Shown: positions 10,611 to 20,480 of the stretch, piece after piece
Layout of the letters: every line of letters starts with the position of its first letter
Numbering within the stretch: the stretch's first letter is position 1
NCBI RefSeq assembly: GCF_014905175.1
Contig: NC_057792.1
Location: 15,072,963-15,136,962 of the forward strand
Reading direction: 5' to 3'
DNA length: 64,000 bases
Source of the DNA: Aphidius gifuensis
Lineage: Eukaryota; Arthropoda; Insecta; Hymenoptera; Braconidae
Notes under the pieces: generated by a model
The model's input: only the letters and a program-made list of their open reading frames with translations
Database searches by the model: none
Told to the model about the DNA's origin: nothing
Made by a program: the position numbers and the translations under genes

Positions 10611-10934
10611 AAACCTGGTCCAATCATTACTGGTTTTGTTAAATTGTTGATATTCCTCTACCTCAAAAAACAGTACGAAATCAATGAAAACTATATATCC
10701 CCAATTTATTATTATTATTTAATATTTTCCTTCACACTTTATCCAGGCTTAGGACTGGCAGCATATAAAAATTTATTAATTGCTAGCCTGTTTAAAAATA
10801 TATTTATTTATATTTTTTTTTTTTTTTTATGTATTACAAGTGTCTTATTGGCTATTGAACAGTATAAAAGGGTCATATTATCTAATTTTGTCGAAATGTA
10901 TATTTATAGAAAAGTAATCGTTTTTTTTTACGAT

Positions 10935-11551
10935 TAACATATACTGTCATCATCGCTCTCTGCCTTAGGTATAATACATTTTATTATATAATTTTTAACG
11001 TTAGATGGTATATGTTTTGATCTTAAAATAGCAGCAATACATATATTTCTTGCTGCATTTATATCTCGATTCCAAGTCTTTCTACAGGCTTTATTATTAC
11101 ATCAAATAGGTAACGATGAGGAGACTTACTTTTTATACATTTTTCGTAACATACGCTACATAATGCTGTTGTATATTATATTCATTGGTATATATAATAT
11201 CAAATAATTTTTTATAATTTTTATCATTACAAAGATTTCTCAGAGATTGTTCAATACTACTTAAACCAACTCTAATATATACTGTTATTAATGGACTTGC
11301 TTTCATATTATGACCAAATATAATGACACTTTTTTTTTTCATATTATTATCATTATATGATGGTTTTATAATTTTAATATTGATTGTTTTTTTTCTAAGT
11401 CTTTTTTTCTTTAATTTTTTTACTTGATTATTATTATTATTATTATTATCTTTTGATAAATTGTTCAATTGCTTTTTTTCTTTTTTTTCCCTTTGTTTTC
11501 TAATTGCATTTGCTCTACTATTTCTTCTTTGATTTTGTCGTTTTTTAATAG
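10935..11551 (-). pseudogene. Fanzor (eukaryotic TnpB-like) C-terminal part, frameshifted
   Basis: The minus strand encodes the C-terminal half of a TnpB/Fanzor RNA-guided nuclease. A low-complexity basic tract (about 11400-11550) leads to KKKSVIIFGHNMKASPL and IIYTNEYNIQQH; then in another frame VCYEKCIKSKSPHRYLF; then after a second shift CNNKACRKTWNRDINAARNI and a stop at 10938-10940. These match the zinc ribbon CxxC...CxxxxC and the RuvC-III motif with catalytic Asp (RDINAARN). At least two frameshifts make it inactive. The upstream part resumes at 12399 beyond an inserted foldback element. Confidence 0.8.
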
Positions 11552-12398
11552 CCCTGGTGAAAATATTTCTCCGCGATTTCTCCTGAATTTCTCCGCGATT
11601 ACTCCGAATTTCTCCGCATTTACTCCGAATTTGTCCGTGATTACTCCGAATTTCTCCCAAATTGACCCATGCGGAGAAATGAGTGGAGAAAGGTATCAAA
11701 ATTTTTTTCCGAATTTTCTCCGAATCGACTTGGGTGGAGAAACGTTCGGAAATATTTTTCCACGATGAGAATACGCGGAGAAACATGTGAAAAAAAAAAT
11801 TTACCGCGGAGAAATTTTTAAAGAATTTTCTCCGAATCGATTTGGGCGGAGAAACGTGTGAAAAAAAAAAAATTATCACAGAGAAATTCTTCCGAAATCA
11901 ACGACGAGGAGAAATTTTTCCACTTATTTTCCCACATTCATCAATTTGATGAAACGATCACGGGAGTTGTGTAGACCAAGTACCTCAGGTATATCAACTT
12001 TTTTGAAAAAAAGTGTCTTCGAATTTTCATTTTTTTCAAAAAAAATAATAAACATCATTATGCTTTGCGTTATGTAACAATTAATAATTAGTCATACTTT
12101 TTTTGAATAATTGAAAATTGAAAAAGTTGGAAAAAAATTGAACAAATGGTGGAGAAAGTTGGAGAAAGGGTGGAGAGATTCGTCCGCCATTTCTCCAACC
12201 GTGTGAAAAAATAATTTTGCTGCTGAGAAATTTTTTCTAAAATCAACGACGAGGAGAAAATTTTTCCACTCATTTCTCCGCGTGGGTCAATTTGGGAGAA
12301 ATTCGGAGTAATCGCGGAGAAATTCAGAGTAACCGCGGAGAAATTCGGAGTAATAACGGAGAAATTCGGAAAAATTCGAAGAAATATTTTCACCAGGG
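11552..12398. mobile_element. Foldback element inserted in the Fanzor gene
   Basis: About 850 bp with near-complete inverted ends: CCCTGGTGAAAATATTTCTC at 11552 and GAAATATTTTCACCAGGG ending 12398. The left arm (to about 11950) and right arm (from about 12090) are built from CTCCGCGATT, CTCCGAATTT and TTCTCCGCATT words and share TTGACCCATGCGGAGAAAT. The centre (about 11950-12090) is unique AT-rich DNA. No transposase frame. It splits the Fanzor coding text. Confidence 0.85.
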
Positions 12399-13168
12399 AG
12401 CCTTTAATTTTTTTTCATTATCAGCTTTTTGAGCTTCAATAGCAGCCTCTTTATTGCCATTAGTTTAAATAAATACAACTTTTCTTTTCTTAAATCTTTT
12501 TTCATTTGCCTTGTACGTTGTCTTTTTTTAAGCTGCAGTTTTTCACTATCATTATTATGATTATTATTATTCCTATTATCATCCCTTGATGTATTATTTA
12601 ATTCATTCGCTTTTCTTTTTTTTTCAATTCTTCTTTCTTATTTTCGTTTATTTTTTTCATGAATTTGTATTTTATTTTCTTGTCTACGTTTACGCCGAGC
12701 TTGTTTTAATTTTAATTTATATTCGTCACTATTATATTCAATATATTTACGTTTTTGATGATTAGTATTCAATTCATTATTTAGCAAGTAGTTTGCAAGT
12801 TTTGAATTGGTAATTTTTATATTTATTTGTCCATCCCAATTTAAACGATTAACTTTTTTTCGTAAACAAATTGATTTACCCATTTTATATAATTTAAGTC
12901 GATATTTTGTTATTTCAATATAATTACTCGGTTTATCAAGTTGAAAAATTGGATTTTTTGTTGTTTGTTTTTTTAATTCATTTTTATATCCATCAATATA
13001 TTTTTTTGTCCATTTTTGTCTTTTATATTTTCTTGGAATATAATGAGTTAAATGATAATACGTTGCACTACTAATTTTAAATCTTTGTTGTTTATTTTTA
13101 TCAAAAAAATTTTCTAATGAATTCATTTTAATTCCTCCAAATATTTCACGTACACCAGGATCTACAGC
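12399..13168 (-). pseudogene. Fanzor (TnpB-like) RuvC-I part
   Basis: The minus strand from about 13168 opens with VDPGVREIFGG, the RuvC-I motif carrying the first catalytic Asp, then SSATYYHLTHYIPRKYKRQKW, which resembles the segment following RuvC-I in Fanzor proteins, and a long Lys/Asn-rich tract that runs to 12638 and, past stops, to 12399. The N-terminal DNA/RNA-recognition half is absent: immediately upstream (13176) the sequence becomes a tRNA-Cys 3' half. So the gene was truncated at a tRNA junction and later interrupted by the foldback element. Fanzor1-type proteins are known cargo of several eukaryotic DNA transposons (Bao and Jurka 2013). Confidence 0.75.
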
Positions 13169-13175
13169 AGGATGA

Positions 13176-13219
13176 GCATGCAGTCTGATAAGCCGGTGGT
13201 TCAAATCCACCTGCCCCCT
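13176..13219 (+). pseudogene. tRNA-Cys 3' half (broken) at Fanzor junction
   Basis: The plus strand reads GCATGCAGTCTGAT, then an intact T arm (GGTGGTTCAAATCCACC) and TGCCCCCT. The anticodon stem and all 5' bases are lost. It is followed by flank repeat A in the same relation as at the intact gene. Confidence 0.85.
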
Positions 13220-13322
13220 GTTTTTTTTTGTTATTTTTTTTCAAGTTGAGCATTTTTTTAATACTATTTACTCATTTTTAAATAATTATAACGTGATAAT
13301 TAGTCCATCAAATGGTTAATTA

Positions 13323-13698
13323 CCCTGGTAGAAATAATCTCTCCGGATTTCTCCGGACTTACTCCGGATTTTCTACGTAATTGAGACTTCCGGAGATATT
13401 TACGTAGTAATCTCCAGACTATTTCTATAATATCTCCGGATTTTTTCCGGAATTTTGACTTAAAAAAATAAACACAAAAAAATGGAAAAATTAATAAGAA
13501 AAAGTAGAAATAGGAGTTTACATATGAAAAAATAAAAAAGAAATTTTTTCTGAAAAAATCCGGAGAAAATCCGGAGAAAACCCGAAAAAACTCCGGAATA
13601 ATATCTTCGGAAGTCTCAATTGCGTAGAAAATCCGGAGAAATCCGGAGAAAATCCGGAGAAATCCGGAGAAAATCCGGAGAGATTATTTCTACCAGGG
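13323..13698. mobile_element. CTCCGG foldback element with TA target duplication
   Basis: Complete 376-bp element. Ends CCCTGGTAGAAATAATCTCT and AGAGATTATTTCTACCAGGG are perfect inverted repeats, continued inward by CCGGATTTCTCCGGA-type words. TA lies on each side (13321-13322 and 13699-13700). The uninterrupted version of the site is visible in repeat A at about 9080 (there on the other strand), which supports insertion at TA. No coding capacity; a non-autonomous element. Confidence 0.9.
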
Positions 13699-13789
13699 TA
13701 CCCTAAGAATAGCGTAATCTGAAGTCAAATTAACGCTTTACCCCTTCTTACTATTCTTCTATCAACTATTTGATGGAAAAAAAATTTAA

Positions 13790-14000
13790 CTATATTATAC
13801 GAAAAGAAATTACTTATTTCAAATAAATTCAACTAACAGTTAGTCATTCAAGATCATATGCATCCATAATTATTTTAGTACCCCTTCCTCCACCCTCCTT
13901 CGCATTAATCAATTAATAATAAGAACAATTAAAACCTTATTACATAACTGGTTAAACCAAATTAATGAGTCCAAATCAAAAATACAAAAAAAAAAAGGAT
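13790..14000. repeat. Repeat R, copy 3
   Basis: Parallel to 9280-9520: shares ATGCATCCATAATTA, TTTTAGTACCCCTTC-like text and GGTTAAACCAAATTA. Part of the right inverted arm. Confidence 0.75.
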
Positions 14001-14398
14001 AAAAAAATAAAAGTGCTGGGAGCTATTATTTATTGTATATATAATATCTAATATCTTTTTATAAATTATAATGCTCTATTTCTTTATTTATTTTGTCGAT
14101 TAATTAATTTTTTTTTTTCATTTATCCTTTTCATTAATGTTTTTTATTTTATCACTAGTATCAATTAATTTTAACTCTATTATTTTTTGTTTTATTACTC
14201 AAGCATCCCCCCACCCCCAAGTAGGGTGAAAACTGTTTTACGCGAACTTCTTTTTATCACCGCTATGTGGTGACCTACATAATGTCGCAATTTATTTCTC
14301 GCATGTGGTCATGTAGGACTTTCGATCTATATATACAAGTTTCAATTATTCCGATATGTGCACTGACTGTATGGTAGATACGCAAGTATATGATACAC

Positions 14399-14562
14399 GT
14401 CCGACCTCTCACGAGGTTTGACAAGGTCAGTGCACATATAAGCCTGACCAGCTTTCTGACACGTAGACCGCTGATGTCCAATCTACGAGATCAACGTTGT
14501 CATCCTGACGGTGCTTCGTCCACCCGATGGAGTACATTAATTTGTAGGACAAAATAGGTCAC
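14399..14562 (-). ncRNA. Candidate structured RNA segment, copy 2
   Basis: Minus-strand counterpart of 8452-8615, sharing CTCCATCGGGTGGACGAAGC, CACCGTCAGGATGACA, GATTGGACATCAGCGGTC and CGTGAGAGGTC. The hairpin corresponding to 8559-8573 is here AAGCT-GGTCA-GGCTT: the first pair is T-A in one copy and A-T in the other. A terminal CCTC-GTGA-GAGG hairpin is perfect in this copy. GGTGACCTA occurs inverted at 14268-14276 and 14554-14562, so the segment may be a small element of about 295 bp. Confidence 0.4.
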
Positions 14563-14704
14563 CATTATTTTTTGGTTTTTTTTTTTTTTTATTTTACAAT
14601 ATTTAAAATGATTATATCATTACACTAAACTAATAACTAGATAAATTTCAATACATTTATTATTTAAAAAATGTAAAATATTATTATCAAAATTTATTAT
14701 TTAT

Positions 14705-16107
14705 TTATAAATCAACAAACTGCAATAAAATCACCAAATAAGTGCATAAAATACCAGCAATCTGTAATTTATAAAAATCAATTTATAATAATTATTGAAA
14801 AAAAAAAATTAATTATATATTTACTATGCTCAGTAGTGATAAATTAACAACAAAACATCCAGCAGCTGTAAAATCCAATTTACGAGTAATCATATGCAGA
14901 TAATGCTTAACATTCTAAAATTAAAAAATATCAATTACTAAATTAATTGAAAAATATACATTACTACTAATAAATATATATACCATTGATTTATTACATC
15001 GATGTTTGGATTTAAAAAGAGTATATCCAATAGAATTAGCCTATTTGAAAAAGAAAACAAATTAATAAATATTCAAAAGCGAAAATTTAAAATTTAAATT
15101 GACCTCATGAGATGCAGTGTGGCATGCCCAATTGAGTAAAATAATTTGCCAAATAAATGTTGATAACCAGGCTAAAAGACAACTCATAAGTGAATATGAT
15201 ATATTTACTTCAAGTATTCCATCACTGAGAAAATAAAGATCACTGACAATGTGTAATGTCAAATTACCAAGCCAAAGTATCAAAGACCATGAATAAATAA
15301 ATTCCAATTGTTCACCAGAAGTCATCAAAACATCATAAAGCCGTTCAATAAAAATTCCATCAATAATATTTTCATTAGCAATGAAATTTAAATGAGCAAA
15401 TCTTGTACTCAAAACCCAAGCAATTAGACTAAATTTCGTAACAGATACTGATGAACCAACATAGATAATCATATAAATCAAATTATCAACAAATGATTGA
15501 TCAAATGCATTCATTCCAGCTTGATTAATTGCCAGCCAAATTACAATATTAAATGATATTATCAACCACACCAAAATACCAGTTTTTTTTTCATTATTTA
15601 TGTAACCCATTGAATTTATTATTTCATCATAACTTTGTATCATATTATATATTTTTGTAAATTTTTTTATTGTTAATAATGTCATGATAATATCAATCAT
15701 AACAACGATATAATTTGAAAGTGCCTAAATTAATTAAAATTAAATTAATTTTAAAAAATAAATCAACTAGTTTGATCATTTTTTACCTTGACAATTTCAA
15801 TATTTCCAAATATTGATTTTCCATTTCTATCAACACCAGTTAATTTACTGCAAACACTCCAAATTGATAGTGTATAAATAATAATAAATAAAAATGTATA
15901 AATCATATTTTTATATGATAATACTAATTTATTTCTATCATTAAATTCATATGGTGAAATTCCAAATGAACGAAAAATAATAACAAGTGGATGAATTGAT
16001 TTGTACAAAGTTGATTCATGTCCACTTGATTTTGGTAAATTTTTTCTATCATAATTTCTTGAATACATTTTGGTTTTTGTTTTTTTTTTTTTTATTTTTG
16101 ATAACAC
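14705..16107 (-). CDS. Gustatory receptor C, intact (about 381 aa)
   Basis: Insect gustatory receptor (7tm_7 family). Exons: 16107-15787, 15724-15104, 15040-14984, 14914-14825, 14761-14705; every exon is a whole number of codons. N-terminal block SIHPLVIIFRSFGISPYEF, several hydrophobic segments, HYLHMITRKLDFTAAGCFVVNL, and the terminal family motif TYLVILLQF. It lacks sugar-clade hallmarks, so it belongs to another Gr group. A second Met (MYSRNYD, at 16068) after the poly-Lys start could be the true start. It is the source or sister of the pseudogene at 7.1-8.3 kb in the opposite orientation. Confidence 0.85.
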
Positions 16108-16246
16108 GTGTTGTATTTACAATAAAAATATCAACTGACTTTATTGTTTTTATTTTCAATAGAAAAACAACATACAAGGGTAAATTTTTATCATATCATC
16201 TTGCGTGTTATGATATGAAAAACAAAAATTAAACTATTGAAATTAA

Positions 16247-16886
16247 TCACCACATGGCACGTTGAATACCAGCTAATCTTCCATTATAATCAACCATATT
16301 ACGAAACATAAATCTTGATAATCTAAATCTTCTGAGATTTCCTCGAGGACGTGATGTCATGACACATCTACCAGTATGTTGCATTTGTGATGTTGTACGT
16401 GGTATATGATCCTGCATATGTTTTTCAGCAAGTTCCTGATGAACAATCAATATTACATTAATATTTACATTTGTTTTTTTAACATTTAAAATCAATAACT
16501 TACTCGAAGTTCAATTGGCAATACATCATTCTTTTTCATTGCCATAATACGAACACGTAATTGAGCATAATCTTTAGCTGCTTGTCTTCTTCTATGATCT
16601 CTCAACATCTTGGCATCAACATATTTATTTGGATTATAATTTGATGGAATGTTATTATGGCATCTAACCGGTTGAATCTGTAAATAATTTTTTTTTTTTT
16701 TGAGGTTATAACAACTTGTTTTGTAATTTACACTATTATTAATTATTTAAAAAATATTGTTTATTTATGCATTATAATAATTAATTAATTAGAGTTATTT
16801 TTATTGTATTTAATTACATTTATTGGTACTGAAAGTCGAGTAAAAACACGGCTTAATTGAGAAACCATGGAGCCAATGACAGCCAT
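16247..16886 (-). CDS. mRpS14: Mitochondrial ribosomal protein S14 (uS14m), 143 aa
   Basis: Component of the mitochondrial small ribosomal subunit. Exons 16886-16818, 16677-16504, 16435-16247. The middle exon (MLRDHRRRQAAKDYAQLRVR...ALPIELR-like) and the C-terminal CVMTSRPRGNLRRFRLSRFM followed by FRNMVDYNGRLAGIQRAMW are the diagnostic uS14 core. The N-terminus MAVIGSMVSQLSRVFTRLSV is a plausible mitochondrial targeting peptide (Ser/Arg, no acids). All exon phases are zero. Confidence 0.92.
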
Positions 16887-17859
16887 TTTGACCAACTGAG
16901 ATTAATTTTTTAACATTCCTAGATAAAAATATGAAATTTCCAATGTCAAGAACAGATGCAAGTTTTTTAATAATATACAAATAAAAAATTGTTAAAAACA
17001 GGTGGACATAGCTATTAATTACTTGGGGTATTTATGTAAATTTTTCATGGGTCAATCAAGAAATTAAAATTAAAAAGAAAACCATCATCTGCTCAACAAA
17101 TTATGTAAGAGAAATAGTCACATGTCAAATGATTATAATATTATAAATTTATAAACAAAAATAGCAAAGTCAATCTTCATGGATTAATCAAGGAATTAAA
17201 ATTGAAAAGAAAACCATTATCTGCTCAACAAATTATGTAAGAAATAGTCAAAAATTGCAAATGGAATAAACAAAGTCAATCATCGAGGTCTGAATTCAAT
17301 TGATAATTAAACAATAAAAAAGTTATATTAATAAATAAAAACAAACTAATTTTGAGTATCGCAAATATAAATTTTTATTTAAAATTCCATAATAAAAAAA
17401 AAAAATTGGAAATAATCGTAAAATTTGCGAAAACAGGTGTTATTAACAATAGCTCATATTATTTAATTATTATTATTGAAGTCTCATTATTTTTTTTTTT
17501 TTTTTTAATACAATAAAAAAATTACGTAAGAATTAAGAAATGATTTTGAAAATAAAAAAAAATAATAATTAATAATTAATAATAATATAATTATTGTAGC
17601 TTTCAAGTATTTATTAAATTATTTTTTTTTATACAAAAAAAAGTTATTACTATTGTTTTAAAACAAAAAAAAAATTTTCATATTTTTCCTACGAAATTCT
17701 TTGCGATGAAAAAAGTGTAGTAAACGTTTTGATCTAAAAAACTGCATTAATTTAAAATTATGAAAATATGTAATTTGTAAAACTGTTGTTGATGAGATAA
17801 TCAATTGATGATAAATAACTTGTGCTACTGTTTGTTGATAAATTGATAAAATCAACATG
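16887..17859. other. Intergenic region with a local tandem duplication
   Basis: Holds the promoter side of mRpS14 and the 3' UTR side of eEF1alpha. A unit starting at 17047 recurs at 17179 (offset 132): both carry GAAAACCATYATCTGCTCAA and CAAATTATGTAAGA. A few related words occur again near 17270. No gene seen. Confidence 0.6.
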
Positions 17860-19998
17860 TTATTTCTTGGCTTTAGCTTTTTCAGCAGCCTTGGTTGGTT
17901 TGCCAGAAGCATCTTTAAAGTTGACTGATTTGATAACACCAACAGCAACTGTTTGACGCATATCACGTACAGCAAAACGTCCCAAAGGTGGGAATTCTTG
18001 GAAAGCTTCAACACACATTGGTTTGCTTGGTACCAAGTTAACAATAGCAGCATCACCAGATTTAATGGCTTTTGGACTTTCTTCGGTGGTTTTTCCGGTA
18101 CGACGGTCACATTTTTCCTTGATTTCAGCGAATTTGCAAGCAATGTGAGCTGTGTGACAATCCAAAACTGGAGTGTATCCATTGCTGATTTGTCCAGGGT
18201 GGTTCAAGACAATAACCTATTTTTTAAACAAAAAAAAAAACAATCAATTAATCATCAATATCATAAAATCAACAATATGTATATTTTTTTTTTTCATTAA
18301 ATTAATTAAAGATCAACACTCAGACGCTTCGATAGTCATTAAATACTCAAATTATTTTCCAATGGAAACCACGAATGAAGATAAAATTTGTCTCATCATA
18401 GTGTTAAACTTTTTTTGTTTTTTCAATTACAATTAATTAGTAATTGTCATGATTTAATTACCTGAGCAGTGAAATCAGCAGCTCCTTTTGGTGGGTTAAG
18501 TTTGGTGTCACCAGCAACATAACCACGACGTAAGTCTTTGACTGATACGTTCTTAACGTTGAAACCAACATTGTCACCTGGAACGGCTTCAGTGAGTGCT
18601 TCGTGATGCATCTCAACTGATTTAACTTCAGTTTGGACTGTTGATGGTGCGAATGTAACAACCATACCTGGTTTCAAAACACCAGTTTCAACACGACCGA
18701 CTGGAACTGTTCCAATACCACCAATTTTGTAGACATCCTGAAATAAAAAAATGAAAAAAAAAATTAATAAACAATTTATAATTTAATTTATGAGATTACA
18801 AATTTTTTTTTTTTTTAAATGAATCAGACGCCTTGAACCGTCATTAAAATAAATTTCCGGTAGAAACCACGAATGAAGTTGTTTGGTTATCATCATGTTA
18901 ATTAATTTGTATCATGTAAATTAAAATAAAAAAAAATGAATCATCAAATTACCTGAAGTGGAAGACGAAGAGCTTTGTCAGTTGGTCTTGATGGTGGGAG
19001 GATAGCATCAAGAGCTTCAATAAGACATTTACCATCAGCTTTGCCTTCTTTACGTTCAACAGACCATCCTTTGAACCATGGCATCTTGGTTGATACCTCG
19101 AGCATGTTATCTCCGTGCCATCCAGAAATTGGAACGAATGCAACAGCTGCTGGATTGTAACCAATTTTTTTGATGTATGATGATACTTCTTTTTTAATTT
19201 CTTCGAAACGATTTTCGGAGTATGGTGGTTCAGTTGAGTCCATTTTGTTGACACCAACAATAAGTTGTTTAACACCAAGTGTAAATGCAAGAAGTGCATG
19301 TTCACGTGTTTGTCCATTTTTGGAGATACCAGCTTCAAATTCACCAGTACCAGCAGCAACAATAAGAACAGCACAATCAGCTTGTGATGTACCAGTAATC
19401 ATGTTTTTGATGAAATCTCTGTGTCCTGGAGCATCGATGATGGTGACGTAGTATTTTGATGTTTCGAATTTCCATAAGGCAATATCGATGGTGATACCAC
19501 GTTCACGTTCAGCCTTCAATTTGTCAAGTACCCATGCATACTTGAAGGAACCTTTTCCCATCTAATGAAAAAAAAAAAAGATTCCAATTTTAGTTTTTGC
19601 CACGTGTTTATTACATTTTTTTTCAATTAGCATTTTTTCAACTAGTGTTGAAATAATCAGACGCCTTGAACCGTCATTAAAATAAATTTCCGGTAGAAAC
19701 CACGAATGAAGTTGTTAGCTTATCATCATATTAATTTGAATGAAAAATCAAGAAGAAAAGAGTCATGTAAAATTTAGTTTCATCATGATTCCTTCTTCTA
19801 CAAAAAAACAAAGCATTTAGCATGTATAATTTTTATATTAAATAATCAACTTACTTCTTGGGCTTCCTTTTCGAATTTTTCAATGGTACGTTTATCAATA
19901 CCACCACATTTGTAGATCAAATGACCAGTGGTCGTTGATTTACCAGAATCTACGTGTCCAATGACAACGATGTTAATATGAATCTTTTCTTTACCCAT
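17860..19998 (-). CDS. eEF1alpha: Translation elongation factor 1-alpha, 461 aa
   Basis: GTPase that delivers aminoacyl-tRNA to the ribosome. Coding exons 19998-19855, 19561-18953, 18737-18462, 18216-17860 give exactly 461 codons plus stop. G1 GHVDSGKS, G3 DAPGHRDF, G4 NKMD, the LKAERERGITI switch region, and a C-terminal tail AAEKAKAKK are all present. A 5' UTR intron runs from 20447 to a CTGCA acceptor at about 20032. The first exon (near 20450-20480) begins with pyrimidine-rich CTTTCTG, resembling a 5'TOP start. Each of the three coding introns carries a C/D snoRNA-like sequence. Confidence 0.97.
18315..18405 (-). ncRNA. C/D box snoRNA-like gene, eEF1alpha intron 3
   Basis: Minus strand: terminal stem AACAC/GTGTT, C box ATGATGA (18393-18399), shared guide-like stretch TTCATTCGTGGTTTCCAT, an internal AATGACT (possible C'), and D box CTGA (18320-18323) directly before the closing stem. 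About 90 nt. Position inside an intron of a translation-factor gene is typical for animal C/D snoRNAs. rRNA target not determined. Confidence 0.75.
18820..18902 (-). ncRNA. C/D box snoRNA-like gene, eEF1alpha intron 2
   Basis: C box ATGATGA (18890-18896), D box CTGA (18824-18827), conserved TTCATTCGTGGTTTCTACCG and GGTTCAAGGCGT before the D box. Nearly identical to the intron 1 copy. Confidence 0.75.
19652..19734 (-). ncRNA. C/D box snoRNA-like gene, eEF1alpha intron 1
   Basis: C box ATGATGA (19723-19729), D box CTGA (19657-19660), same internal sequence as the intron 2 copy over about 60 nt while the rest of the two introns does not align. Such selective conservation indicates a functional RNA. 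Confidence 0.75.
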
Positions 19999-20030
19999 GA
20001 TTTCTTTTTATTTATCAGACTGGTTAAAAT

Positions 20031-20480
20031 ACTGCAAAAAAAAAATAATATATCATTAATATTACATTCATTAAAAAATTATAAACTCAATTAATTAATT
20101 AATATCATGTTAAATGTGTTTCAAGCAAAAGGTATCCACGTGGCGTCGACGAAATTTCTCGAATATAAAATGGCAGCCATTTTGTAGACACAAAACTTTC
20201 GTCGTCTCACCGGTATTACTCCGTTTAATATAATTAATTTAAATAAATGCAACAATTGCAAAAAAAAATAATCCAATATGTAAGAGTAATTAATTAATTT
20301 AAAATATTAATTATAAAATAAACTAATCACTATTATTTAATGCACAATACGTAAATATATTTGTAAATTATTAATACCGATGCTTGATGTTACACAGTTA
20401 AATTTAGAGATTATATTTGAAATAACTATGGAGCAGCAACCACTCACCTCCAGATGCAACGACAGAAAGAACAAGACCTC
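20031..20480 (-). promoter_or_regulatory. eEF1alpha 5' UTR exon, UTR intron and start region
   Basis: Minus strand GTTCTTTCTGTCGTTGCATC leads to a strong donor (GAG|GTGAGT, exon end 20448); the acceptor lies at 20032-20034 just before the ATG exon. Within the intron, AAAATGGCTGCCATTTT (about 20168-20184) is a near-palindrome that could bind a YY1-like factor or mark an alternative start. Confidence 0.5.

Noticed and set aside
11469..11768. Open frame across the foldback left arm
   Set aside because: Product is an artefact of CTCCG words (Ser/Pro/Asn repeats) and crosses the element border into Fanzor antisense.
14275..14481. 68-codon frame over the structured segment
   Set aside because: The two copies of the segment do not preserve this frame; pairing, not coding, is conserved.
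14460..14510. Hammerhead ribozyme suspected from CTGATG and CGAG words
   Set aside because: The GAAA core element and a suitable cleavage triplet are missing; no stem arrangement fits.
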